The notes: generated by a model not told the origin, from the sequence alone. A stretch of DNA of 21,188 nt from Ga0077527 sp964531455 (GCA_964531455.1 CAZHFZ010000055.1:1-21188), one strand, 5' to 3'; shown: positions 1-7,296, numbered from the stretch's first letter. Numbers and translations: made by a program.

Positions 1-515
1 TCACCATGGACTACGCCGCCGACAAGGCCGACATCTTTGTCACCGCCACCGGCAATCTGGGCGTGATCAACCACGACCACATGAAGCGGATGAAGAACAA
101 CGCCATCGTCTGCAACATCGGCCACTTCGATTCGGAAATCGAAATCGTCGCCCTGAAGCAGTACAAATGGGAAAACATCAAACCCCAGGTCGATCATGTG
201 ATTTTCCCGGATGGCAAACGCCTGATCATCCTCGCCGAAGGCCGGCTGGTTAACCTGGGCTGCGGCACCGGCCATCCGTCATTTGTGATGTCGAGCTCCT
301 TCACCAACCAGACACTGGCGCAGCTTGAGCTGTACACGCAGGGCGGCAAATACCAGAACAAGGTTTACGTGCTGCCAAAGCATCTCGACGAGAAAGTCGC
401 GCGCCTGCATCTGAAGAAACTCGGCGTCGACCTGACCGTGCTCAGCGAAAAGCAGTGCGATTATCTGCAGATGCCCGTTGAAGGCCCGTACAAGGCCGAT
501 CACTACCGTTATTGA
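1..515 (+). CDS. ahcY: S-adenosylhomocysteine hydrolase, C-terminal part (cut by window edge)
   Basis: This is the last ~170 residues of adenosylhomocysteinase, which splits S-adenosylhomocysteine into homocysteine and adenosine and so keeps the cytosolic methyl cycle running. The frame is open to the left edge, so the start lies outside the window; the ATG at position 6 is an internal Met. Visible family signatures are the NAD-binding stretch ADIFVTATGN, then NNAIVCNIGHFDSEIE, the block GRLVNLGCGTGHPSFVMSSS, and the family C-terminus ending YKADHYRY, whose Lys and Tyr reach into the NAD site of the neighbouring subunit. metF follows on the same strand 58 bases later, a pairing common in betaproteobacteria where both genes serve methionine and SAM recycling. 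Identification is secure. Confidence 0.97.
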   Translation, partial: TMDYAADKADIFVTATGNLGVINHDHMKRMKNNAIVCNIGHFDSEIEIVALKQYKWENIKPQVDHVIFPDGKRLIILAEGRLVNLGCGTGHPSFVMSSSFTNQTLAQLELYTQGGKYQNKVYVLPKHLDEKVARLHLKKLGVDLTVLSEKQCDYLQMPVEGPYKADHYRY

Positions 516-531
516 TCGAGTTAGCGGCGAG

Positions 532-554
532 CGCCGGGGCTAAAAACCCCGGCG
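532..554 (+). other. GC-rich intergenic hairpin between ahcY and metF
   Basis: A perfect 8-bp inverted repeat (CGCCGGGG at 532-539, CCCCGGCG at 547-554) surrounds a 7-base loop CTAAAAA. No T-run follows on either strand, so it does not look like a classic intrinsic terminator. It could stabilise or process the ahcY-metF transcript, or attenuate metF. That role is inference; only the hairpin itself is seen. Confidence 0.5.
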
Positions 555-573
555 TGCCGACCTCCAACAAGCC

Positions 574-1419
574 ATGCAATCACAGAAAAAACTCCCGCGC
601 ACTTTCAGTTTCGAGTTCTTTCCGCCCAACACCGCGGAAGGGCTTGAGAAACTCGCACTAACGGCAAAGCAGCTGGCCCCGCTGAATCCGAAATTCTTTT
701 CGGTGACCTATGGCGCCGGAGGCTCAACGCGCGAGCGCACGCTGCGTGCGGTCATGGACTTGCGTGCAGCCGGTTATGCGGCCGCACCACATATTTCATG
801 CATCGGTTCGTCCCGCGACGAAATCCGCGACATCCTGCGCGGCTACCGTGAAAACGGCATCCGCCATCTCGTGGCACTGCGCGGCGACCTGCCCTCGGGC
901 ACTGCGACCGCCGGTGAGTTCCATTACGCCAACGAACTGGTCGCTTTCATCCGCAGCGAGTTCGCAGACCATTTTCATGTCGAAGTCGCCGCCTATCCGG
1001 AATATCACCCGCAGGCGAAAAACGCGCAGGATGACCTGCTCAATTTCAAGCGCAAGGTCGAGGCTGGCGCGCATTCCGCGATTACGCAGTATTTCTACAA
1101 CGCCGACTGTTATTTCCATTTCGTCGACGAATGTGAAGCCATGGGGCTTGATCTGCCCATCGTTCCGGGCATCATGCCCATCGGCAAGTTCTCCCAACTG
1201 GCGCGCTTTTCCGACGCCTGCGGTGCGGAAATTCCGCGCTGGATCCGCAAGAAGCTCGAAGGTTACGGTGACGATACGGATTCGATTCGCGATTTCGGAT
1301 TGGACGTGGTCACCAGGCTCTGTGATGACCTGCTGGCCGCGGGCGCACCCGGCCTGCACTTCTACACGATGAATCAGGCCGGACCGACGAGCACGATCTG
1401 GAAGCGTCTGGGTCTGTAA
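574..1419 (+). CDS. metF: Methylenetetrahydrofolate reductase
   Basis: A 281-residue MetF, the FAD-dependent TIM-barrel enzyme that reduces 5,10-methylene-THF to 5-methyl-THF, the methyl donor for methionine synthesis. Recognisable blocks in order are FSFEFFPP (residues ~10-17, with the catalytic Glu), VTYGAGGSTRERT (~45-57), HISCIG, LVALRGDLP (~107-115), VEVAAYPEYHPQA, LLNFKRKVEAGAHSAITQYF (~152-171) and LPIVPGIMP. Length is close to the usual 280-300. The chosen ATG has no clear Shine-Dalgarno, but it precedes the conserved FSFEFFPP by the usual short distance. It sits just downstream of ahcY, so the two probably form a methyl-cycle operon. Confidence 0.97.
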   Translation: MQSQKKLPRTFSFEFFPPNTAEGLEKLALTAKQLAPLNPKFFSVTYGAGGSTRERTLRAVMDLRAAGYAAAPHISCIGSSRDEIRDILRGYRENGIRHLVALRGDLPSGTATAGEFHYANELVAFIRSEFADHFHVEVAAYPEYHPQAKNAQDDLLNFKRKVEAGAHSAITQYFYNADCYFHFVDECEAMGLDLPIVPGIMPIGKFSQLARFSDACGAEIPRWIRKKLEGYGDDTDSIRDFGLDVVTRLCDDLLAAGAPGLHFYTMNQAGPTSTIWKRLGL

Positions 1420-1457
1420 AACGGCGGGAAGTCGCGCAATCCGCCGCGTAGCCTCGC

Positions 1458-1509
1458 TATACTCCGCACAGGCGTCATTACGCAGGCGTCTGACCGTGGA
1501 GGCACTGCG
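1458..1509 (+). promoter_or_regulatory. Candidate -10 element and strong ribosome binding site before mgtE
   Basis: The 90-base gap between metF and mgtE holds TATACT (1458-1463), a 5/6 match to a sigma-70 -10 box, but no good -35 at the right spacing. A strong Shine-Dalgarno GGAGG (1498-1502) lies 7 bases before the ATG at 1510 and fixes that start. A 6-bp inverted repeat (CGGCGG 1422-1427, CCGCCG 1441-1446) just after metF could be a weak metF terminator. The ribosome binding site is solid; the promoter is tentative. Confidence 0.4.
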
Positions 1510-2742
1510 ATGGAAAAAAACCAAAACGAAACTGCTGCAACGGCAGGCCCGGATCTCCGGGAACTGGCACTTGCCGCCAAAGCGCGCTCACCTAAAGAAG
1601 CGGCTGAACTGCTTGCCGAACATCCTGCCGGCACTATCGCCGATGTATTGCAGGAACTCGCGCCGGCACTGACCCAGGATGTGTTGAACGAACTCCCCGG
1701 CGGACTGGTCGATGGTGTGATGCACGCGGTGCCGGCCGAAATCGCCTCGCAGTGGCGCAGCAACCAGAATTTCGAACAAGGCACCATCGGTCGCATGATG
1801 GTTGCGCCGCGAGCGGTATTCCGCCCGGACATCAGCGTACGCGACACCATCGAACAATTACGTCCGCTGGTGCGGACGGCATTCATCACCTACGGCTACG
1901 TCACCGATGAGGGCGGCAAACTGCTCGGCATCATCACCATGCGTGACCTGCTGTTTGCCGACGATCAGGTGCCGCTGGAGTCAGTGATGTTGCGTAATGC
2001 GTTTACGCTAAGGCCCGACCTGCAACTGGCCGATGCCATGAAACTGGTACTTGATCGCCATTACCCGGTGTATCCGGTCTGTGACGAAAACGGAAAACTG
2101 CTCGGCCTGGTCCGCGGCCAGACCATGTTTGAGGAACAGGCTTTTGAAATTACCGCACAGGTCGGCAGCATGGTCGGTGTTGAAAAAGAAGAGCGGCTGG
2201 CCACGCCTTTGGCGAGCAGCTTCAAGTTCCGCCACCCCTGGCTGCAGATCAACCTTGCGACGGCTTTTGTCGCCGGCGCAGTCGTGGCCGTTTTTCAGGA
2301 CACGGTCGACCGGCTGGTCATCCTTGCGCTGTTCCTGCCGGTACTCGCCGGACAATCCGGCAACACCGGATGTCAGGCGCTGGCGGTCACGTTGCGCGGC
2401 ATGACGCTGGGCGAACTGAAGGCCGGCGCGGAACGCGCGCTGGTGATCAAGGAAGCTTCGCTCGGCGCATTGAACGGTGCGTTCACCGGTATCGTCGCCG
2501 CACTGGGCATGTTCATCGTCGCCACCTACCAGAATAATCCCGACGCCCTGTTGCTCAGCCTCGTGGTGTAGATTGCACTGGTCGGCAGTTGTGTGGCCAG
2601 CGGGATTTCCGGCGCCATGGTGCCGCTGACGTTGAAACGTTTTGGTTTCGATCCGGCAACGGCTTCGAGCATTTTTCTGACCACGGCCACGGATGTGGTC
2701 AGCATGGGACTGCTGCTGGGCCTCGCCGCCCTGCTGATCTGA
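1510..2742 (+). pseudogene. mgtE: MgtE-family magnesium transporter, interrupted by an in-frame amber stop
   Basis: MgtE is a Mg2+-gated inner-membrane Mg2+ channel. The first 353 codons (1510-2571) encode the helical N domain (~residues 10-95), a CBS pair (~97-220, with YVTDEGGKLLGIITMRDLLF and YPVCDENGKLLGLV) and the first membrane helices, including LFLPVLAGQSGNTGCQA. A TAG at 2569-2571 then stops translation. The same frame stays open to a TGA at 2740-2742 and encodes 56 residues that match the MgtE C-terminus: a membrane helix, KRFGFDPATAS, then FLTTATDVVSMG. The Asp in TTATD (residue 395 of the read-through frame) corresponds to the conserved TM5 Asp lining the ion path, so the stopped product should lack helices 4-5 and be inactive as a channel. 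No other frame is needed to restore the protein. The cause may be a true mutation, a sequencing error or suppression. GGAGG before the ATG supports the start. Confidence 0.85.
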
Positions 2743-2759
2743 TCCCGCAACCGCCCAGC

Positions 2760-2787
2760 AAAAAGGCCGCCCGGAGGCGGCCTTTTT
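2760..2787. terminator. Bidirectional intrinsic terminator between mgtE and the aminotransferase gene
   Basis: Stem GGCCGCC (2765-2771) pairs with GGCGGCC (2776-2782) around the tetraloop CGGA. It is flanked by five A (2760-2764) and five T (2783-2787), so a T-run follows the stem on both strands. It lies between the convergent mgtE and class V aminotransferase genes and can serve both. Confidence 0.88.
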
Positions 2788-2804
2788 AACGTCTGCAGAA
2801 CCGG

Positions 2805-4325
2805 TCAAGCAGCTTTTGCCGGCTTGCGCTTCTTGGCCTGGGCAGCCGTTGCGTGCATTGACGCATAAGCAGCATGTGCAGCCGCTTCAGCATCACCGAC
2901 GTGAACCGGGTAGCCCATGTCTTCCATCACCGAACCGAGCGCTGACAGGCACAACATCACGTTGTCCGGACGGCAGGAGTAACCCATCAGGCCGAAGCGC
3001 CAGATCTTGCCGGCGAGCGGGCCGAGGCCGGCACCGATTTCCAGACCGAATTCCGAGAGCAGCGTTTTGCGCACTTCGGCTTCATTGACGCCTTCGGGGC
3101 AGAGCACGGCATTCATCTGCGGTGCCTGATACGGCGCTTTGACCAGGAACTTGAGGCCCATGGCTTCAAGACCGGCCTTGAGTGCAGTGTGATGGCGATC
3201 GACACGCGCCCACGCGTTCTCCAGACCTTCTTCGCGGATCAGCAGCAGCGCTTCATGCAATGCAAACAGCGAGTTAGTCGGCGCAGTGTGGTGATAGGTC
3301 CGTGTGGTTTCGCCCCAGTAGCCGAGCAGCAGGTTCATGTCCATGAACCACGAATGAATCTTGTCCTTGCGCGACTTCACACGTTCGACCACGCGCTCGG
3401 AGAACGTCACCGGCGACAGCCCCGGCGTGCACGACAGGCACTTCTGGCTGGCGGAATAAGCAGCGTCGATTTTCCACTCGTCGACCAGCACTGGCGAACC
3501 GCCCAGCGAAGTCACGGTATCAACGATGGTCAGCGCGTTGTATTTGTGCGCGATCTCGACCAGGGTCTTGGCGTCGGAGAGCACGCCGGTGGACGTTTCG
3601 GCATGCACAAAGGCCACCAGACGAACATCCGGGTTTTTCTTCAGCGCGTCCTCGAGTTTCTGCGGGCTGACCGGCTCGCCCCAGTTGTCTTCGACGATGA
3701 TCGGCGTGCCGCCGCAGCGCTCGACGTTTTCGATCATGCGTCCGCCGAACACACCATTGCGGCAGACGATGACCTTGTCACCCGGCGCCACCATGTTGAC
3801 GAAGCAGAATTCCATACCCACGGAACCCGGACCGGAAATCGGGAAGGTCAGCGGGTTTTTGGTCTGGTAGGTGTAGCGCAGCAGCGATTTCAGTTCTTCC
3901 ATCATCTCGACGAATACCGGGTCGAGATAACCGATGGCCGGCTGGCTCATAGTGGTCAGCACGCGCGGATGAATCTCCGTCGGGCCGGGCCCCATCAGCG
4001 TGCGTTGCGGCGGATGAAACGAATTGATGCGTTTGCTCGGCGCGTATTTGTCCATGTTGAATTCACTCCCTGCAGTGGCGTTGGCTGAAAAATTTTCTCC
4101 GTCCGGCCGCGATTTCAGTTTCAGCGGCTTGCGTGCGGTGGCTTCGTTGAGCACCTCAACGGCGGCAATCTCGCCGCCGGTGACCTGCTCGACTTCCATG
4201 GCCCAGCGCGCCGGCACATAACCCGATTTGATCCAGTGATTGACCACGGCGCGATCAAGCCGGAAGCGACGGGCGACTTCGGCCTGACTGCCAAAAAGAT
4301 CAACGAGACGGGTGGCGCAATTCAT
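2805..4325 (-). CDS. Class V PLP aminotransferase (alanine/serine-glyoxylate type) with in-frame N-terminal Cro/YdaS-like HTH
   Basis: The C-terminal ~415 residues (from the ATG at 4055) are a class V aminotransferase of the alanine-glyoxylate / serine-glyoxylate / PucG group. Signatures are RTLMGPGPTEIHPRVL, SGPGSVGMEF, HAETSTGVL, the cofactor Asp in IVDTVTSLGG, and the PLP lysine in SASQKCLSCTPG. The substrate (Ala, Ser or ureidoglycine with glyoxylate) cannot be told from sequence alone. The same frame extends upstream without a stop through ~90 residues with a helix-turn-helix, LFGSQAEVARRFRLDRAVVN, followed by HWIKSGYVPARWAMEVEQVT, which resembles Cro/YdaS-type small DNA-binding proteins. 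I place the outer start at 4325 because a candidate promoter (4376-4404) overlaps the more distal ATGs at 4391 and 4385. The inner Met at 4055 has its own AGGGAG site, so a separate aminotransferase product is likely. Enzyme identity is secure; the physiological form is not. Confidence 0.88.
   Translation of the reverse strand: MNCATRLVDLFGSQAEVARRFRLDRAVVNHWIKSGYVPARWAMEVEQVTGGEIAAVEVLNEATARKPLKLKSRPDGENFSANATAGSEFNMDKYAPSKRINSFHPPQRTLMGPGPTEIHPRVLTTMSQPAIGYLDPVFVEMMEELKSLLRYTYQTKNPLTFPISGPGSVGMEFCFVNMVAPGDKVIVCRNGVFGGRMIENVERCGGTPIIVEDNWGEPVSPQKLEDALKKNPDVRLVAFVHAETSTGVLSDAKTLVEIAHKYNALTIVDTVTSLGGSPVLVDEWKIDAAYSASQKCLSCTPGLSPVTFSERVVERVKSRKDKIHSWFMDMNLLLGYWGETTRTYHHTAPTNSLFALHEALLLIREEGLENAWARVDRHHTALKAGLEAMGLKFLVKAPYQAPQMNAVLCPEGVNEAEVRKTLLSEFGLEIGAGLGPLAGKIWRFGLMGYSCRPDNVMLCLSALGSVMEDMGYPVHVGDAEAAAHAAYASMHATAAQAKKRKPAKAA
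4053..4071 (-). promoter_or_regulatory. Internal ribosome binding site and ATG for a stand-alone aminotransferase
   Basis: On the minus strand AGGGAG (4066-4071) lies 10 bases before the ATG at 4055-4053, which begins MDKYAPSKRI, a natural N-terminus for this aminotransferase group. A TGA overlaps the Shine-Dalgarno in another frame (GGGAGTGA), the usual arrangement of a stop codon and the next ribosome binding site in tightly spaced genes. This suggests two cistrons that became one frame, or dual initiation. Confidence 0.55.
4056..4325 (-). other. Cro/YdaS-like helix-turn-helix domain fused upstream of the aminotransferase
   Basis: This is the sub-region of the preceding reading frame that encodes the putative DNA-binding part. 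Residues ~1-60 from the 4325 start form the HTH, with GSQAEVARRF as first helix and turn and DRAVVNHWIKSG as recognition helix. A basic, low-complexity linker (KPLKLKSRPDGENFSANATA) follows. Small Cro/YdaS-like proteins normally stand alone at 60-90 residues, so this looks like a formerly separate gene now in frame with the enzyme. It may regulate its own divergent promoter region; that is inference. Confidence 0.6.
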
Positions 4326-4375
4326 TTTTAATGAAGGGCCGCGGAATGCCGCGAACGATGACGGTAACAGGCTGC

Positions 4376-4404
4376 AATTTATCATGACCAATTTAATTTG
4401 ACAA
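4376..4404 (-). promoter_or_regulatory. Candidate sigma-70 promoter for the HTH-aminotransferase gene
   Basis: Reading the minus strand, TTGTCA (4404-4399; 5/6 of TTGACA) is followed after 17 bases by TAAATT (4381-4376; 4/6 of TATAAT). Transcription would begin near 4369, downstream of the ATGs at 4391 and 4385, which favours translation from 4325 or the internal 4055. Confidence 0.5.
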
Positions 4405-4450
4405 GACTATGTTGCCAACCAATTTTATCTGTAACTATATGTTTTTATTA

Positions 4451-4464
4451 TTGATTTAGATCAA
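4451..4464. promoter_or_regulatory. FNR/ANR-type operator (perfect TTGAT-N4-ATCAA)
   Basis: TTGATTTAGATCAA matches the FNR-family consensus at all ten conserved positions and lies in the AT-rich divergent region between the aminotransferase and the Bug-type receptor. Its centre (4457.5) is ~60 bases before a possible start point for the + strand gene (weak -35 TTGTTT at 4484-4489, -10 GATAAG at 4506-4511), close to a class I activator position. It is ~88 bases upstream of the predicted minus-strand start. Oxygen- or nitrogen-oxide-responsive control by an FNR, ANR or DNR-like regulator is inferred. Confidence 0.5.
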
Positions 4465-4548
4465 TACCTTCTGCCGCTTCGCTTTGTTTTGTGTCATAAA
4501 GTCATGATAAGGTGGGCCCTCAAAACATCATAACGAGGAGCTCTGCTG

Positions 4549-5520
4549 ATGAACCGAATGATCGGCCTGCCGCTGGCAGCCGCGTGTCTCGCGCTATCCG
4601 CGCCGGTGATTGCCGCACAAAGCAACGCCTACCCCAACAAACCGATCCGCCTGATCGTGCCGTTTCCGCCGGGCGGTGGCACCGATATCGTGTCGCGAAT
4701 CATGCAACCCGCGCTTACGGCTGAACTCGGGCAACAGATCCTGCTCGACAACCGTGGCGGCGCCCAGGGCACGCTGGGAACTGCGATTGCCGCCACCGCA
4801 AACCCTGACGGCTACACGCTGGTGATCTCGGAAATCGGCGCCACCGCAGTAGCACCGGCATTGATGCCCAAACTCAGCTTTGACGTGGCCAAGGATTTTG
4901 TCGGCGTCAGCCAGTTAATTGAACAGCCGTACATCATGACCGTACATCCCAGCGTGCAGGCAAAGACGCTGGCGGAATTCATCAAGCTCGCGCAAAGCAA
5001 ACCCAATTCGATGAACTTCGGCTCAGGCAACGTCACCGCGCATGTCGCACAGGAAGCTTTTTTCCAGACCGCCAAAGTCAAACTGACGCACATTCCCTAC
5101 CGCGGCTCCGGTCCTTCCGTGGCTGCGGCCGTCGGCGGCGAAGTGCAGACCCTGTTCTCCGGCCCCGGCGCGGCAATCCCGCAGATCAAGGCCGGCAAAT
5201 TGCGCGGCCTTGCGGTGACCACCGCCAAACGTACTCCGCAACTGCCTGATCTGCCGACACTGGACGAATCCGGCTTCAAGGGTTTTGCGATCAGCGGCTG
5301 GTATGGCCTGATGGGCCCGGTCAAAATGCCGAAAGAAGCCGTCACCGTACTGAACAAGGCTGTAACTACGGTGTTGAAGGGTGAAACCGGCAAAATGCTG
5401 CGCGACCGCGGTTACGAGCCGGTGCCAACCACGCCCGAAGAATTCGATAAATTCACGCGTCAGGAAATTGCTCGCTGGAGCAAAGCGGTTAAAGAGTACG
5501 GCATCAAAGCTGACTTTTAA
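4549..5520 (+). CDS. Bug/TctC-family periplasmic solute-binding protein
   Basis: A 323-residue extracytoplasmic receptor of the Bug (TctC) family, which binds carboxylates, amino acids or similar small acids in the periplasm. A Sec signal peptide covers ~residues 1-23 (LPLAAACLALSAPVIAA). The mature start YPNKPIRLIVPFPPGGGTDI is the family signature, with its PPGGGTD ligand loop, followed by LGQQILLDNRGGAQGTLGT, the MNFGSGNVTAHVAQEAF block, THIPYRGSGPSVAA and LRGLAVTTAKRTPQLPDLPT. GAGGAG (4535-4540) lies 8 bases before the ATG. No tctA/tctB membrane genes are adjacent, as is usual for the very expanded orphan Bug families of betaproteobacteria; the ligand cannot be predicted. The gene diverges from the glyoxylate-type aminotransferase and shares a possible FNR operator with it. 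Confidence 0.95.
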   Translation: MNRMIGLPLAAACLALSAPVIAAQSNAYPNKPIRLIVPFPPGGGTDIVSRIMQPALTAELGQQILLDNRGGAQGTLGTAIAATANPDGYTLVISEIGATAVAPALMPKLSFDVAKDFVGVSQLIEQPYIMTVHPSVQAKTLAEFIKLAQSKPNSMNFGSGNVTAHVAQEAFFQTAKVKLTHIPYRGSGPSVAAAVGGEVQTLFSGPGAAIPQIKAGKLRGLAVTTAKRTPQLPDLPTLDESGFKGFAISGWYGLMGPVKMPKEAVTVLNKAVTTVLKGETGKMLRDRGYEPVPTTPEEFDKFTRQEIARWSKAVKEYGIKADF

Positions 5521-5530
5521 TCACCGAAAC

Positions 5531-5555
5531 AGGCGGGCGCGCGCCACGCCCGCCT
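5531..5555. terminator. Hairpin between the Bug receptor gene and ttcA
   Basis: AGGCGGGCG (5531-5539) pairs perfectly with CGCCCGCCT (5547-5555) around a 7-base loop, in the 34-base gap between two convergent genes. On the + strand it is followed by only a weak T-rich stretch (TTATTC), and the last base of the stem touches the ttcA stop codon. It probably acts as a shared, moderately strong terminator. Confidence 0.6.
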
Positions 5556-6424
5556 TATTCGCTGTCGAATGCGGTATCACCGTCAGCAACCGGCGTGCCG
5601 GTTGCGCGAACCGCTGCAAAATCAAACAACGTGCGGTCCATCAGATGCGAAGGCCGCACGTTTTGCAAACTGGTCAGTATTGTTTCGACACGCCCGGGAT
5701 GGCGCTTCTCCCACTCGCGCAACATGGCCTTCATTTCCTTGCGCTTGAGATTTTCCTGTGACCCGCACAGCGTGCACGGAATGATCGGAAACTGGCGCAG
5801 TGCGGCATACGCCTCAAGATCCGTCTCCTCGCAATATGCCAGCGGCCGGATCACCACATTGCGGCCGTCATCCGACACCAGCTTGGGCGGCATCGACTTC
5901 AGCTTGCCGCCATAAAACATGTTCAGCATGAAGGTTTCAATGATGTCATCGCGGTGGTGGCCCAGCGCAATCTTGGTTGCGCCCAGTTCCTGCGCCACGC
6001 GATAGAGCACACCGCGGCGCAGCCGTGAGCACAAGGAACACATCGTCTTGCCTTCGGGAATCACCCGCTTGACGATGCTGTAGGTATCCTGATTTTCAAT
6101 GTGGAAGGGCACGCCGAGTTTGGCCAGATACTCCGGCAGCACGTGCTCGGGAAACCCCGGCTGTTTCTGATCGAGATTGACCGCGACAATATCAAAGGCA
6201 ATTGGCGCATGGCTGCGCAGATGCAGCAGGATATCGAGCAGCGCGTAACTGTCCTTGCCGCCTGACAGGCAGGCCATCACCTTGTCGCCTTCGCGGATCA
6301 TGTCGTAATCGGCAATCGCCTGTCCGGCCTGGCGGCGCAAACGTTTGACCAGCTTGTTCGACTCGTAATGATCGCGGCGTTCGCGGTTGCTGCGTGGCGT
6401 GATGTTGATGACCTGGGTATCCAT
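5555..6424 (-). CDS. ttcA: tRNA 2-thiocytidine synthetase TtcA
   Basis: A 289-residue cytosolic enzyme that adenylates C2 of cytidine 32 in tRNA and replaces oxygen with sulphur, using a labile [4Fe-4S] cluster. The ATP-pyrophosphatase PP-loop is SGGKDS (residues 54-59). The cluster cysteines are in CSLC (129 and 132) and CTLC (217 and 220). ALGHHRDDIIETFMLNMFYG is a TtcA hallmark. GGAG 8 bases before the ATG supports the start. It lies 63 bases downstream of the pteridine reductase on the same strand; in many betaproteobacteria folB lies between these two, and there is no room for it here. Identification is secure. Confidence 0.97.
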   Translation of the reverse strand: MDTQVINITPRSNRERRDHYESNKLVKRLRRQAGQAIADYDMIREGDKVMACLSGGKDSYALLDILLHLRSHAPIAFDIVAVNLDQKQPGFPEHVLPEYLAKLGVPFHIENQDTYSIVKRVIPEGKTMCSLCSRLRRGVLYRVAQELGATKIALGHHRDDIIETFMLNMFYGGKLKSMPPKLVSDDGRNVVIRPLAYCEETDLEAYAALRQFPIIPCTLCGSQENLKRKEMKAMLREWEKRHPGRVETILTSLQNVRPSHLMDRTLFDFAAVRATGTPVADGDTAFDSE

Positions 6425-6487
6425 GGCGTTTGCTCCGGCGCGGAATGAACCGCACCTGTTGATGCATTAAATGATGTTCAGCGCAAC

Positions 6488-7237
6488 TTAAAGGACAATA
6501 CTGCGGCCGCCGTCGACGGCAATGATCTGGCCGGTGACATAGGGCGCGGTGGCCAGAAATTCAACGGCGCCGGCAATATCGTCGGGCTCTCCAATGCGCT
6601 TTAGCACGCTCCGCTCCAGAATGTGCTGCCGCTCGTCTTCATTTTGCCATTCCGGCCCGTCAGGCCACAGGATGGCGCCGGGCGAAACCCCGTTGACCCG
6701 AACATCGGGCCCCAGCTCAAGCGCCAGCGATCGCGTCAGCGCGAGCAGGCCGCCTTTCGCCGCGGTGTAGACCATGTGCTCTGCCAGCGGCCGCTCGGCA
6801 TGAATGTCGATGATGTTAACGATGCAACCCTGCGCGCGGCGCAACTCGGGACCCGCGGCCTGCGACAGAAACAGCGGCGCCTTCAGATTGGTGCCCATCA
6901 GGTCATCCCAGGCCTGCGCGTCGATCTGCCCCAGTGGCGTTGCGTAAAAGCTGGACGCGTTATTGACCAGCACATCCAGTCCGCCGTACGCCGAAACCGT
7001 GCGCTGGATCAGTGCCAGGGGCGCCCCGGCCTCCAGCAAATCAGCCTGCACCAGCACCGCGGACCCCGGCCGCAAACCGTTGAGTTCATGCACCAGCGTC
7101 TGCGCGTCGTGCCGGGAGCGATTGCAGTGCACGACCACATTGGCACCGGCCGCATGCAGCCGGCGACAGATCGCAGCGCCGACACGGCGTGCGCCGCCGG
7201 TGACCAATGCTGTCTTGTCGTTCAGTGATGCGCTCAT
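6488..7237 (-). CDS. Pteridine reductase (PTR1/FolM-like SDR)
   Basis: A 249-residue short-chain dehydrogenase/reductase. TGGARRVG (residues 13-20) has the basic residues typical of NADPH-using pteridine reductases in place of the usual TGxxxGIG. NNASSFYATPLG (~92-103) is also a pteridine reductase pattern. The catalytic serine of ordinary SDRs is replaced by Asp (IIDIHAERP, Asp144), with Tyr157 and Lys161 in YTAAK, as in PTR1 and FolM. The expected reaction is reduction of dihydrobiopterin, dihydromonapterin or dihydrofolate with NADPH in the cytosol. The next gene on the strand is ttcA. The start has no strong Shine-Dalgarno; it lies 59 bases from the divergent methyltransferase start. Confidence 0.88.
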   Translation of the reverse strand: MSASLNDKTALVTGGARRVGAAICRRLHAAGANVVVHCNRSRHDAQTLVHELNGLRPGSAVLVQADLLEAGAPLALIQRTVSAYGGLDVLVNNASSFYATPLGQIDAQAWDDLMGTNLKAPLFLSQAAGPELRRAQGCIVNIIDIHAERPLAEHMVYTAAKGGLLALTRSLALELGPDVRVNGVSPGAILWPDGPEWQNEDERQHILERSVLKRIGEPDDIAGAVEFLATAPYVTGQIIAVDGGRSIVL

Positions 7238-7296
7238 GGGCTTTTGGTTCGGGGAATCAACGTAAATTGTTGTTTATTTTAGCGTATTATGCCGCC

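Noticed and set aside
516..573. An SAH or SAM riboswitch in the ahcY-metF gap
   Set aside because: The gap is only 58 bases and shows one simple hairpin. SAH riboswitches lie upstream of ahcY, which is outside the window.
796..1524. A 242-codon minus-strand frame across metF and the metF-mgtE gap
   Set aside because: Antisense shadow of metF with no domain signature. It would also cover the mgtE ribosome binding site.
3189..4088. A 299-codon open frame on the + strand opposite the aminotransferase
   Set aside because: It is a mirror of the aminotransferase codons in GC-rich DNA, with His/Arg-rich composition and no family features. The opposite strand encodes an unmistakable enzyme.
7207..7296. 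Upstream ATG (7207) for the methyltransferase
   Set aside because: It overlaps the divergent pteridine reductase by 31 bases and adds residues unlike the family. GTG 7297 is preferred.
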